Shown: one piece after another, positions 8,947-19,863 of the stretch
How positions within the stretch are numbered: the first letter of the stretch is position 1
Layout: each line of letters starts with the position of its first letter
Assembly (NCBI GenBank): GCA_902472315.1
Contig: CABRNM010000008.1
Span: 1 to 64,000, forward strand
DNA: 64,000 nucleotides
DNA from: an uncultured Collinsella sp.
Lineage (GTDB): Bacteria > Actinomycetota > Coriobacteriia > Coriobacteriales > Coriobacteriaceae
Direction of reading: 5' to 3'
Program-made: the position numbers and the translations under genes
Notes under the pieces: generated by a model
Databases searched by the model: none
Seen by the model: the letters and a program-made list of their open reading frames with translations, nothing else
What the model was told of the DNA's origin: nothing

Positions 8947-9807
8947 ATGGGGGTGGCTATGCCAAGCTGGAACATTCATATCGCTCAGACGGAGCGTTTG
9001 CTGGAGCGCACCGGTGCGCTTGCCAAGAGCGTGCGCGACCGCAATGCCTTTTTGTTTGGCTGCGTGGTTCCGGATATTTTCGTGGGCTATATGGTCCCTG
9101 GCATCGCCGATCCCATCCCGTACCGCATTACGCACTTTGCCAAGCCCGAGCCTATCCCTAAGCCGCGTGAGCACGAGTTCTGGGATACCTATGTGGCACC
9201 GTTGCTTAAAAGTTCACCCACCGGTGCGTTAGCCGCGGCGACCTCGATTATCGAGGAGCGCGAGCGACTGAATCGCGTGCACTATCCCCAGCGCTACAGG
9301 GATGCCGAGCCGGTTGTCGGTCCCGGCGCTCGTGAGTTCTCGCTTGCGTCCGAGGACGTGGCGCAGTCGTTGCTCGATTTGACACTGGGTGTCTGGTCGC
9401 ATCTGGTGGCCGATACCGTATGGAATACGCGCGTGAATCAGTACCTGGAGGCGCACGGCGGCAAGCCGTGCGAGGAGTTCCGCATTAAAAAGCAAGGCGA
9501 CTTTGACTGGTTTGGCAAGACGCTGGGCATCGTTTCCATCCCGCGTGCGACCGATCGCCTGTATACTGCGGCGACGCGTTTTGGGCAGTATCCCATCCAT
9601 AAGGAGTATGTGCTCAAGACCATCGGCGTTATACACGAGATCGTGCGCGAAAACCCCGGCGAGCCCGACCATCCGCCATACCGCTTGCTGACCGAGGAAT
9701 TCTTCGACGCAACGTTTACCGAGGTCATCGAGCTGACCGAGGCGGGCTTTGCGGCTCGCGTTGCCGCTTCTGACGTCCCCGCAGTCCCCCTGATCGCTAG
9801 CTGCTAG
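8947..9807 (+). CDS. Zinc-dependent phospholipase C-like protein
   Basis: 286 residues; I recognise the prokaryotic zinc-dependent phospholipase C (phospholipase C/D domain) family from MPSWNIHIAQ, FLFGCVVPDI, the ITHFA segment and GVWSHLVADTVWN, whose His and Asp residues are of the metal-binding type. There is no signal peptide, unlike secreted phospholipases, so the substrate is uncertain. A -10-like TATAGT lies at 8927-8932. If that is the promoter, the ATG at 8947 would be almost leaderless, and the second ATG at 8959 (MPSWN, where related proteins begin) is a serious alternative. The stop codon overlaps that of the convergent gene: the four bases CTAG at 9804-9807 serve both. Confidence 0.75.
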   Translation: MGVAMPSWNIHIAQTERLLERTGALAKSVRDRNAFLFGCVVPDIFVGYMVPGIADPIPYRITHFAKPEPIPKPREHEFWDTYVAPLLKSSPTGALAAATSIIEERERLNRVHYPQRYRDAEPVVGPGAREFSLASEDVAQSLLDLTLGVWSHLVADTVWNTRVNQYLEAHGGKPCEEFRIKKQGDFDWFGKTLGIVSIPRATDRLYTAATRFGQYPIHKEYVLKTIGVIHEIVRENPGEPDHPPYRLLTEEFFDATFTEVIELTEAGFAARVAASDVPAVPLIASC

Positions 9808-10877
9808 CCGGCCGGCCCGGCAGTGAATAGCTCAACCCAATCGACAAGTAGCTCTTGCCGCAGGGCATCTTCGGTGGTGCGTTCCTGATCGGTCTTTGGG
9901 GTGTAGGGAAGTCCAGCCTTTTTATGGATGAGCTCGGCTATGTGGTTGAAGCTCTTCTTCTCCTTGATCTGGTCATAGGTAATTTGGATGACGTCGTAGC
10001 CCATGCTTGTGAGTGCGGTGGCGCGCTCGGCATCGGAGAGGCTCGCGGCTTCGCTGTCGTGGGCGGAGCGGCCTTGGCATTCAAGGATGACGCCCATGCT
10101 GTCGGTGGCGCTTTCGATGAGGATATCGGCGTAGCAGCAGGTTTTGTCATACAGCGAACGCGCGGCTTCGCTGAGCGGGATGCGCGCGTTATTGGTGATG
10201 TCGATGCCCAGACCGCCCTCATCGCGGGGGAGCGAGATGAGAATTGACGTCTGGACTTCAAAGGGCGAGGCGGTCTGTCCTGTCATGCGTTCGGCGGCCC
10301 AGCGGAGCTGCTTAACGCCGCGCAGGCCTGCGGCCTGCTTGGCGAACGCGGCGATATCCGCTGCGGTAAGAAGCGGCGTGCGCTTCCACAAGTTGGTGTC
10401 ATTGCCCTTGGTGTCGTTAACTCGCTCCCAGCCGCAGCTGGGCGGAATGAGCTTAAGCGAAATAGCTTCATCGAGTTGTTGTTGCGTTCGCTCGCAGGGC
10501 TTAAACACTGCAAAGGAGCCGCACATCTCGTAGCAAGCCATGAGTAACTGGCTGCGTGAGACCTGCGTGGCAAGGCTGAGCAGCGTGAACTCCGGGGACG
10601 TGACATCAAATCCATGCTCAGTCTGCCTAAACGACCCGGGAGGTGGCTCTTGGGTTAGCAGACGGCTATGAAATAGCTTTCCGTTCGCGCGCTGTTTTCT
10701 TTCGCCCACGAATCTCCAAACTGGTGTGCCGAGCAAGTCTTTAAATACTGGTTGTTTTGAGTAGTGCACCAAGCGATGGTCATGGTCGGGCGGCAGGATT
10801 GCCGGATAGAGTCCCAGTATCTGGGGCGGGATGCGATAGTACTGAAAAGCCGTGGGTCCGCAGGCAAGAAATGACAT
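9804..10877 (-). CDS. AbiEi-like protein with C-terminal endonuclease-like domain
   Basis: 357 residues, no firm family name. The first two thirds resemble the AbiEi antitoxin/transcriptional regulator type found in Actinobacteria, especially TSPEFTLLSLATQ with the following helix (about residues 88-115). The last third contains YADILIE, ILECQG and GYDVIQITYDQI, a beta-strand arrangement like the Vsr/DUF559 restriction-endonuclease fold, in which acidic residues and ECQ would sit at the active site. It may act in defence or as a DNA-binding regulator; no AbiEii toxin gene is adjacent. The ATG at 10877 has only a weak GGATCG site. An inverted-repeat element lies just upstream. Confidence 0.6.
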   Translation of the reverse strand: MSFLACGPTAFQYYRIPPQILGLYPAILPPDHDHRLVHYSKQPVFKDLLGTPVWRFVGERKQRANGKLFHSRLLTQEPPPGSFRQTEHGFDVTSPEFTLLSLATQVSRSQLLMACYEMCGSFAVFKPCERTQQQLDEAISLKLIPPSCGWERVNDTKGNDTNLWKRTPLLTAADIAAFAKQAAGLRGVKQLRWAAERMTGQTASPFEVQTSILISLPRDEGGLGIDITNNARIPLSEAARSLYDKTCCYADILIESATDSMGVILECQGRSAHDSEAASLSDAERATALTSMGYDVIQITYDQIKEKKSFNHIAELIHKKAGLPYTPKTDQERTTEDALRQELLVDWVELFTAGPAG

Positions 10878-10923
10878 AGCGATCCGATCGTTTGAGCGTA
10901 GTTTGGGCTAGAAAAGCTATCGG

Positions 10924-11053
10924 TTTCGGAAGTGCGGGGAAAAAGACAAACAGGCAAAGCACAAGCGGTATTTGAGCCAACTTTATCAGGGGTTTTGTTG
11001 AAATAAAAGGGCTTGTACTCGGAGGTAAGCAATTTTTCCCCGCACTTCCGAAA
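10924..11053. repeat. 21-bp perfect inverted repeat enclosing 88 bases
   Basis: The 419-base gap between the AbiEi-like gene and pyk contains arms at 10924-10944 and 11033-11053 that are perfect reverse complements (core CGGAAGTGCGGGG), the similarity continuing imperfectly by about two bases outward. The 88 bases between them are comparatively AT-rich and hold no convincing gene. It could be a small non-autonomous mobile element or a large cruciform/RNA structure. No target-site duplication was apparent. Confidence 0.6.
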
Positions 11054-11230
11054 ACCAGGTCGATCTGGCTCTTGCTAAAACGATTTATCAGCGTCGGTTA
11101 AGGTGTGGGTTTGCCACCGGGCGAACACTTTTAGCGCTTGGGACTTTATTTTATGGGCCTCGAAGGGTGGTTTTCGCGCTTTTGGTAAAGAAATGAGTGC
11201 GTGTTTTGCCGTGCGCCGGCATTGACGCAA

Positions 11231-11265
11231 AGAAAAGGGTCCGGAAGGCGAAGCCTTCCGGACCC
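11231..11265 (-). terminator. Terminator of pyk
   Basis: A perfect 13-bp stem (11237-11249 with 11253-11265) and a three-base loop; on the minus strand it is followed by TTTTCTTT. It lies 32 bases past the pyk stop codon. Confidence 0.9.
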
Positions 11266-11296
11266 TTTGCAATGCAAATCTGCTTGCAAGTGCGAT

Positions 11297-12757
11297 TTAG
11301 CGCACCTGAGCGACGTAAGCGACGTTGGTCGAGGAGACCTTGTCCTCGAGCTGGACACTCATGCGGGGATCGCCGGCGGTAGCGACGGTCAAATCGCCAG
11401 TCTTGACGTAGCCGAGCTCCTTAGCGGTCTCGATCGCCTTGACGATCGTGCCGTTGACGGTGCCCTGGGTAATCTCTGCCTGGTGCGGGATGACGCCCCA
11501 GTACATAATCATCTGCTGGACGGCCCACTCGTGGCGGGAGAACGCGCAGATCGGCATGTTGGGACGGAAGTGCGAGATCAGGCGAGCGGTACGACCGGTG
11601 GTCGTTGGCACGGTGATGCACTTGGCGCCAACGGTGGTGGCCATGTTCACAGCGGACATACCCACAACGTTGTTGACAACGCGGGTGCCGTGAGCGTCAG
11701 CCGGAACCTCGAGCGGAGCGTGAGCCGGGAGGTACTTCTCGGTCTCGAGAGCAATGCTGGCCTGCATCTTAACGGCCTCGACCGGGTACTTACCGGCAGC
11801 GGACTCGCCGGAAAGCATAACGGCGTCGGTGCCGTCGTAGATGGCGTTAGCGACGTCGGCAACCTCGGCGCGCGTCGGGCGCGGGTTCTGCTGCATGGAG
11901 TCGAGCATCTGCGTAGCGGTGATAACGGGCTTGTAGGCCGCGTTGCACTTAGCGATAATCTCCTTCTGGATGTGCGGAACGAGCTCGGGCTTGATCTCGA
12001 TGCCCAGGTCGCCACGGGCGACCATGATGCCGTCGGAAGCCTCGAGGATCTCGTCGAAGTTCTCGACGCCCAGGGCGCACTCGATCTTCGGGAAGATCGT
12101 CACGTGCTCGCCGCCGTTCTCGCGGCAAAGCTCACGGATGCCGCGGACGGACTCGCCGTCACGGATGAAGGAAGCGGCGATGTAGTCGATGTTCTCGGTC
12201 AGGCCAAAGAGGATGTCCTGACGATCGCGCTCGGTGATAGCGGGCAGCGAGATGTTGACGTTGGGCATGTTGACGCCCTTGCGCTCGCCGATCAAGCCGT
12301 CGTTCTTAACGACGCAGGTCATGTCCTGGCCGCTGACGGACTCGACCTCGAGGGCAACCAGGCCGTCATCGATCAGGATGAGGGAGCCCTTCTCGACCTC
12401 GGAGGGCAGAGCCAGGTAGTCGAGGGAGATGTGCTCAGAGGTGCCGTGGAAATCCTCGGACGTGGGCTGAGCGGTGACGACGATCTTGTCGCCGGTCTTT
12501 ACGGCAACCTTCTTGCCGTCGACCAGAAGGCCGGTGCGGACCTCGGGGCCCTTGGTGTCGAGCAGGATGCCGACAGGCAGACCGAGCTCCTTGGAAATAC
12601 GACGGACGCGCTCGATGCGACCGTGGTGCTCGTCGTAGGATCCGTGCGAGAAGTTAAAACGGGCGACGTTCATGCCCGCCTTGATCATCTCGCGGATGGT
12701 CTCGTCGCTATCGCAGGCGGGACCCATGGTGCATACAATCTTGGTGCGCTTGTACAT
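11297..12757 (-). CDS. pyk: Pyruvate kinase
   Basis: 486 residues; last step of glycolysis, transferring phosphate from phosphoenolpyruvate to ADP. The start MYKRTKIVCTMGPA and the NFSHG, DTKGPEVRTG and MVARGDLGIEI motifs are all standard, the last holding the Mg2+-binding and signature region. The C-terminal domain (about residues 350-486) includes SRHEWAVQQM and no extra PEP-utiliser domain. It is a single-gene unit with its own terminator; the ATG at 12757 is preceded by a GGAGGT site (seen as ACCTCC on the plus strand), and a TATAAT box lies 64 bases upstream. Confidence 0.97.
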   Translation of the reverse strand: MYKRTKIVCTMGPACDSDETIREMIKAGMNVARFNFSHGSYDEHHGRIERVRRISKELGLPVGILLDTKGPEVRTGLLVDGKKVAVKTGDKIVVTAQPTSEDFHGTSEHISLDYLALPSEVEKGSLILIDDGLVALEVESVSGQDMTCVVKNDGLIGERKGVNMPNVNISLPAITERDRQDILFGLTENIDYIAASFIRDGESVRGIRELCRENGGEHVTIFPKIECALGVENFDEILEASDGIMVARGDLGIEIKPELVPHIQKEIIAKCNAAYKPVITATQMLDSMQQNPRPTRAEVADVANAIYDGTDAVMLSGESAAGKYPVEAVKMQASIALETEKYLPAHAPLEVPADAHGTRVVNNVVGMSAVNMATTVGAKCITVPTTTGRTARLISHFRPNMPICAFSRHEWAVQQMIMYWGVIPHQAEITQGTVNGTIVKAIETAKELGYVKTGDLTVATAGDPRMSVQLEDKVSSTNVAYVAQVR

Positions 12758-12820
12758 TCAGACCTCCATCTGACATCGTCTTGCGCTGATAGATAAACCA
12801 TAAGAAATAAAACTGAGATG

Positions 12821-12826
12821 ATTATA
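12821..12826 (-). promoter_or_regulatory. -10 box of the pyk promoter
   Basis: Consensus TATAAT on the minus strand. The matching -35 is poor (TTGGGG at 19 bases or GGGGTA at 17). The remainder of the 440-base divergent region to the ATPase start contains AT-rich stretches, and a candidate plus-strand promoter TTGGCT-N18-TACCAT at about 13050-13080. Confidence 0.6.
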
Positions 12827-13198
12827 ACGAAATGCCGACCGAATACCCCAAAAAATCGACCGTATGCCGAATTAGAAGTTCATTTTTTGCGAAAAAACGG
12901 TATATGCAAAAACTTTACCAACCGTTCTAACCGCTGCTATCTGGGCGATATTTCAGTTTGATGATGCGCCGAAGAAAAAACGTTTTATCAATGTTGAACA
13001 TCACACGGTCTGCATCGTTGCGCCTGTGCCGTGTTTCCAGATGGAATGTTTTGGCTAGACGCGTCGCTTTGGGGTACCATAGCTCCACTATCAACTGCCG
13101 CTCAGCACGGCAGCCTTGATGAGCCCTTGCCCTTCTCCTGGGAATTATGATCGGGCATCAATCTGCTGAGTGGCCCGAATCCCAGGAGGGGACTCTAT

Positions 13199-15880
<2,682 letters not shown>

Positions 15881-15906
15881 GTTAACCTGTCCGTGCCCGC
15901 CCCTGC

Positions 15907-15966
15907 GTGTTTTCTTCTTCGCTGGTCCTCGCGCTTCGCGCTGCGGGATCGCTCAGAAGAAAACAC
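15907..15966. repeat. Inverted repeat after the P-type ATPase
   Basis: A perfect 12-bp arm pair (GTGTTTTCTTCT at 15907-15918, AGAAGAAAACAC at 15955-15966) encloses a GC-rich segment with its own partial pairing. It starts 26 bases after the stop codon. There is no U tract, so it resembles an extragenic palindrome more than a terminator. Confidence 0.55.
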
Positions 15967-16041
15967 TCCCGGGGTGGGCCCTACGGTATCCTTGCTGGCT
16001 TTTCTCCCGTGCGGATGATAAAGGGCTGAAGGAAAGTGTGT

Positions 16042-16075
16042 GAGCTGGTCGGGCTTTGCCCGGCCAGCTCTTTTT
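16042..16075 (+). terminator. Terminator upstream of rsgA
   Basis: GAGCTGG... paired with GGCCAGCTC around a GGGCTTTGCCC core, followed by five T. It ends transcription from the ATPase and lies inside the longest possible rsgA frame, which argues that rsgA starts downstream at 16124. Confidence 0.85.
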
Positions 16076-16123
16076 GATTTAAAATACCTGCTCAGTTGTG
16101 TGGTTTGGTGCTGGGAGGCGTTT

Positions 16124-17308
16124 GTGGGCAAGGCTAAGGCTAAGGCGAAGAAAAAGACGACGGGGGCGCGGGCTAAGCGCGATCGTCGTCGGAAGCTCGC
16201 GACTGAAGCCCCTGCATCTGCTGAGGAGTTGCTGGCGAGTGTGCCGGGGCTTGACGCGCTGCGGGATGTTCCGGCGTTCGATGACCTGCCGGTCGATGCG
16301 GCTCAGCAGGCTGCATTTGACGACTTTTGCGCCCAGGCCGAGGAGCCCGAGCAGATGCAGCTCGGTGCCGTGGTGCGCCTGGACCGCGGGTTTCCGCTGG
16401 TGGCAACTGCCGATGACACGTTTCGTGCCGAGCATGCCGTAGGGTTTGCCAAGTCGCGTGGCGAGGACGAGGTCTTGCTGCCCGCCGTGGGCGACCGCGT
16501 GGCGGTCCGCCGTGCTCCCGGGCACGACATGGGCGTGATCGAGTGCGTACTGCCGCGCCGTACGAGCTTTGAGCGCTGGCGCGGCCGTGCCCGCGGGGAG
16601 CGCCAGGTGCTCTGCTCCAACGTCGACAGCGTGCTGATCGTGCAGGCGCTCGGCGCCGGCGAGGTGCTGCTCGATCGCGTGGCGCGCTCGCTGGTGTTGG
16701 CGCTCGATTGCGATGCCGAGCCGGCGGTGGTGCTCACCAAGGCCGACCGCTGCGAGGCCGATGAGCTCGAGCGCGATCTGGACCGCGTGCGCCGTCTGGT
16801 GGGTCCGGACGTGCGCGTGATCGTGACGTCTTCTGCCGAGGGCCTCGGCCTGGACGAGGTCCGTGCCTGCGTGCCGGCCGGGAGCTGTGCCATGATCTTG
16901 GGCGAGTCGGGTGCCGGCAAGTCAACGCTGCTCAATGCGCTGCTGGGCCACGATGCGCTGGCCACTGGCGGCGTGCGCGAGCGTGATGACCAAGGTCGCC
17001 ACACCACGGTTGCGCGCGTGATGGTGGCGCTGCCGGGCGACGCCGGCGTGATCGCCGATGCCCCGGGCCTGCGCAGTCTGCCGCTCGTAGGACATGAGCG
17101 GGGTCTGGCGCGTGCCTTCCCCGAGATCGTCGAGGCGTCGCGTGCGTGCCGGTTTGGCGATTGTACGCACACTCACGAGCCGGGTTGCGCCGTTCGCGAG
17201 GCCGAAGATGCCGGACAGATCGACAGCCTGCGCCTGGAGACGTTCCAAAACCTGGCGTCATCCATGCGCGTGAGTGCCCAAATGCTCGATCCCGATGTCC
17301 ATCTGTAA
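16124..17308 (+). CDS. rsgA: Ribosome small subunit-dependent GTPase A
   Basis: 394-residue circularly permuted GTPase that assists late maturation of the 30S subunit. It has an OB-fold region (about residues 90-170), G4 motif TKAD (about 205), G1 GESGAGKST (about 260), G3 DAPG (about 312) and a C-terminal zinc knuckle CRFGDCTHTHEPGC, an order typical of the RsgA/YjeQ family. The N-terminus is a long Lys/Arg-rich extension. The start is taken as GTG 16124 (VGKAKAKAKK), which follows GGGAGGCG; an upstream frame to 16040 runs through a terminator. Confidence 0.94.
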   Translation: MGKAKAKAKKKTTGARAKRDRRRKLATEAPASAEELLASVPGLDALRDVPAFDDLPVDAAQQAAFDDFCAQAEEPEQMQLGAVVRLDRGFPLVATADDTFRAEHAVGFAKSRGEDEVLLPAVGDRVAVRRAPGHDMGVIECVLPRRTSFERWRGRARGERQVLCSNVDSVLIVQALGAGEVLLDRVARSLVLALDCDAEPAVVLTKADRCEADELERDLDRVRRLVGPDVRVIVTSSAEGLGLDEVRACVPAGSCAMILGESGAGKSTLLNALLGHDALATGGVRERDDQGRHTTVARVMVALPGDAGVIADAPGLRSLPLVGHERGLARAFPEIVEASRACRFGDCTHTHEPGCAVREAEDAGQIDSLRLETFQNLASSMRVSAQMLDPDVHL

Positions 17309-17326
17309 TTGAATTTTCCTATGACA

Positions 17327-17360
17327 GCCGTCTCCTAACTGCTTGGGAGGCGGCTTTTTT
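17327..17360 (+). terminator. Terminator of rsgA
   Basis: A 9-bp stem (GCCGTCTCC at 17327-17335 with GGAGGCGGC at 17346-17354, one G.U pair) followed by six T. Confidence 0.9.
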
Positions 17361-17399
17361 GCTGCCAAAGCGCCTCGAAATATGCGTTTTGCCGACGTT

Positions 17400-17486
17400 C
17401 TGACCAAAACCTTGCCACGAGCTTGACGGGCTGGTCAGCTTTTGGTCAGCAATTGGTTTGACACCTAAAACTAAGATCGCGATTGC
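17400..17486 (+). promoter_or_regulatory. Promoter/operator region of the tad operon
   Basis: A consensus -35 box TTGACA lies at 17458-17463; the -10 region 17 bases on is weak (GATTGC). Immediately upstream is a perfect 10-bp inverted repeat, CTGACCAAAA (17400-17409) and TTTTGGTCAG (17440-17449), with an additional TGGTCAGC at 17432-17439 repeating the right half-site 11 bases apart. A weak -10 with adjacent repeated half-sites suggests an activator-dependent promoter. Confidence 0.5.
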
Positions 17487-17560
17487 GCCGCTTTGCGCCC
17501 TGGTCGCCCAGACAATGGTGGTACGGGCATTTGCCCGGTGCTACCTTGAGAGGAGCGGCC

Positions 17561-18220
17561 GTGAACAAGAGCAAGCGCATCGCCATCAGTCTGGTCGCGG
17601 GCGTGCTTGCCGCGGCGCTCTGCATGGTCTACGGCTCGTCGATCCGCTCGCAAGCCGAGCGGGCCCAGGCCGAGACGTTGGCAAAATACGGCGGCGACCG
17701 CGTTGAGGTGTGCGTCGCGGCGCGCGATATCGATGCGGGCGAGACCCTCGACGAGACTAATGTCATAACTCAGGAATGGCTGGCGAGTCTGTTGCCGCGT
17801 GATGCGGCGACCGAGCTGCGTCAGGTGCGCGGCGACGTGACGACCTCGCGCATTCCCAAAAACGCCGTGATTTGCAATGTCTACACCAAGGCCGAAAGCC
17901 ACAAGCTCGAGGTGCCTAAAGGCAAGGTTGCCGTTTCGGTGGCGGTCGATGCCGAGCACTCGGTCGGCGGCGCCACGGGCGTGGGCAGCTATGTGGACGT
18001 GTACGTGCAAAAAGATGGCGTGACCGATCGTTTGTGCGGCGCGTACGTAATCGATACCAGCGAAGATGCCGGCACCACGCGTGAAGGCAAGATCGAGTGG
18101 GTGACGCTGGCGGCAGACCCCGAAGATGTCAAGGAATTGCTGGGAGCCTCGGGAAAGGGAACGGTCAGCTTGACGATTCCCGCCACGGCGCGCGGCAAAA
18201 AGAGCGGAGGCGACGAGTGA
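17561..18220 (+). CDS. cpaB: Flp pilus assembly protein CpaB/RcpC-like (SAF domain)
   Basis: 219 residues. One N-terminal membrane anchor (about residues 5-25), then a SAF domain beginning VEVCVAARDIDAGETLDETN, the standard CpaB/RcpC arrangement. In Gram-negatives it belongs to the outer part of the Tad machine; in Gram-positives it probably acts at the outer face of the membrane. The start is GTG 17561 after GAGAGGAGCG; the frame extends upstream but without a ribosome site. The stop overlaps the next start by one base (TGATG). It is the first gene of a twelve-gene operon. Confidence 0.85.
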   Translation: MNKSKRIAISLVAGVLAAALCMVYGSSIRSQAERAQAETLAKYGGDRVEVCVAARDIDAGETLDETNVITQEWLASLLPRDAATELRQVRGDVTTSRIPKNAVICNVYTKAESHKLEVPKGKVAVSVAVDAEHSVGGATGVGSYVDVYVQKDGVTDRLCGAYVIDTSEDAGTTREGKIEWVTLAADPEDVKELLGASGKGTVSLTIPATARGKKSGGDE

Positions 18221-19863
18221 TGAAGGCGATCTGGCTTGCGTGCTGCGCGTGCGGCGATTACGGGCTGCTACAGCAGGAAGTCGAGGGTCGCGATGTGGGC
18301 GCGCAGGTGCTTCGCGTGGGCGATCTGGACGGGCTGGTATCCATGGCGCGGGCGTTTCCGTCGCGCCGCGGTGCCGCCATCATCGCGGCATCTCTGTTCG
18401 ATACCGAAGACGTGCGGAAGACCGTTGCACGCCTGACGGCCGAGGGCCGTGTGAGTCGCGTCGTCGTGTTGATCGAGACGCTCGACCCGTCGGATATCGA
18501 AGGGCTGTTTCGCGCGGGGGCGACCGAGGTCATCGCTGCGCACAGTTTGTGCGGCAACGGGCGCGCGGGCGAGGGAACGGTTGATTCCGATCGGCGCATG
18601 ACGATTGAGCCCGATGCTTTTGTTGATGGGGAACCCGGGGCGCCTCGCGCTACAAGAGGCCCGCGTGTTGATGATTGTGGAAAAGCGGAAGCCGAGCATG
18701 GTCGGTGTCCCCGGGACCCCCTTGCATACGATGAAGTCGGAGAGCCGGTGCCGTATGGCGAGGATCTTTTGGCTGTAGATATGGGATACGTGCATGGCGT
18801 GAGCCTGGTCGATGAGCTCGACGAGGTTGAGGGACTTGCCGGGAACGACAATGTTCGTGTCGATGCGACCGTGAAGTCCCCAGATTCGGCCCCGCGGACC
18901 GAGCAGCCTGCCATGCCGGCTTGGGCGCAGCATATGAGCGCTGCCGGGGAGACGGGGACGTTGCCGCCCGTGCCGGCGCCGCCTGCCCCCACGCCGTCGG
19001 CGGATGCCGCCGCTTCGTCGCATCGAGCCCCGGTTGTCTGCGTCGTCTCGGGTTCGGGCGGTTGCGGCAAGTCGACGATCGTCGCCGCCATGGCGCACGC
19101 GGCGTCGCTGCTGGGCCTGCGCGCTGCCGTGCTCGACTTGGACCTGATGTTTGGAAACCTCTACGACCTGCTGGGTGCCGATACCCCGCATGACATGGCG
19201 ACGCTTATCGAGCCATCGGCTGCGGGCACACTTGCCGAATCGGACATCGTGGCCGCCTCGATGCGCGTGGCCCCGGGCGTTACGCTTTGGGGCCCGGTCA
19301 CCGCGCCCGAACAGGCCGAGCTCATGGCGCGTCCGGTGGAGCTGTTGCTCGATGTCTTGCGCCGCGAATCCGACGTGGTGCTTGTCGACACCTCGGTCTT
19401 TTGGGGCGACGCCGTGGCGGCCGCGGTGGCGGCGAGCGACCGCTGCCTGGTCGTGGGCGATCCATCGGTGTCGTCTGCGACGTCCGCGGCACGCGTCATC
19501 GAGTTGGCGAGCCGTGTGGGCGTGCCGCGTACGCGCATGAGCGCCGTATTCAACCGGTTTGGCGCGCGCGGCGCCGACGAGGATGTCGCCATGCGCTTTG
19601 AGATTACCTGCGCGTTGAGCTCCAAGATTCGCATTGCCGACGGCGGGCAGGACTTGACGGCGCTCATGGCATTCGGCCGTGCTGACGAGGCGGTGGGCCA
19701 GACCAGCGCTTTTGCCACCAGCGTGCGCGAAGCCACGCGCGAGATGCTCGTGGAGCTGGGCTGCGCCGTCGGTCCCTGGAGTGACATGGTCACCGACCGC
19801 TCGACGCGCACCGAGCGCCCACGTATCCGTCTTCCCTGGTCGCGCGAGGGTGATTCGCGATGA
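18220..19863 (+). CDS. tadZ: TadZ/CpaE-like pilus localisation ATPase
   Basis: 547 residues. The N-terminal 110 residues resemble a degenerate receiver-like domain; a long low-complexity acidic/Pro-rich linker follows (about 120-270), then a MinD/ParA-type ATPase domain with deviant Walker A GSGGCGKST (about 279-287), AVLDLDLMFGNL, and a C-terminal segment typical of CpaE. TadZ proteins position the Tad secretion machine at the pole. Start ATG 18220 overlaps the cpaB stop and follows GCGGAGG. The frame continues upstream within cpaB and that part is not used. The stop overlaps tadA by four bases. Confidence 0.88.
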   Translation: MKAIWLACCACGDYGLLQQEVEGRDVGAQVLRVGDLDGLVSMARAFPSRRGAAIIAASLFDTEDVRKTVARLTAEGRVSRVVVLIETLDPSDIEGLFRAGATEVIAAHSLCGNGRAGEGTVDSDRRMTIEPDAFVDGEPGAPRATRGPRVDDCGKAEAEHGRCPRDPLAYDEVGEPVPYGEDLLAVDMGYVHGVSLVDELDEVEGLAGNDNVRVDATVKSPDSAPRTEQPAMPAWAQHMSAAGETGTLPPVPAPPAPTPSADAAASSHRAPVVCVVSGSGGCGKSTIVAAMAHAASLLGLRAAVLDLDLMFGNLYDLLGADTPHDMATLIEPSAAGTLAESDIVAASMRVAPGVTLWGPVTAPEQAELMARPVELLLDVLRRESDVVLVDTSVFWGDAVAAAVAASDRCLVVGDPSVSSATSAARVIELASRVGVPRTRMSAVFNRFGARGADEDVAMRFEITCALSSKIRIADGGQDLTALMAFGRADEAVGQTSAFATSVREATREMLVELGCAVGPWSDMVTDRSTRTERPRIRLPWSREGDSR

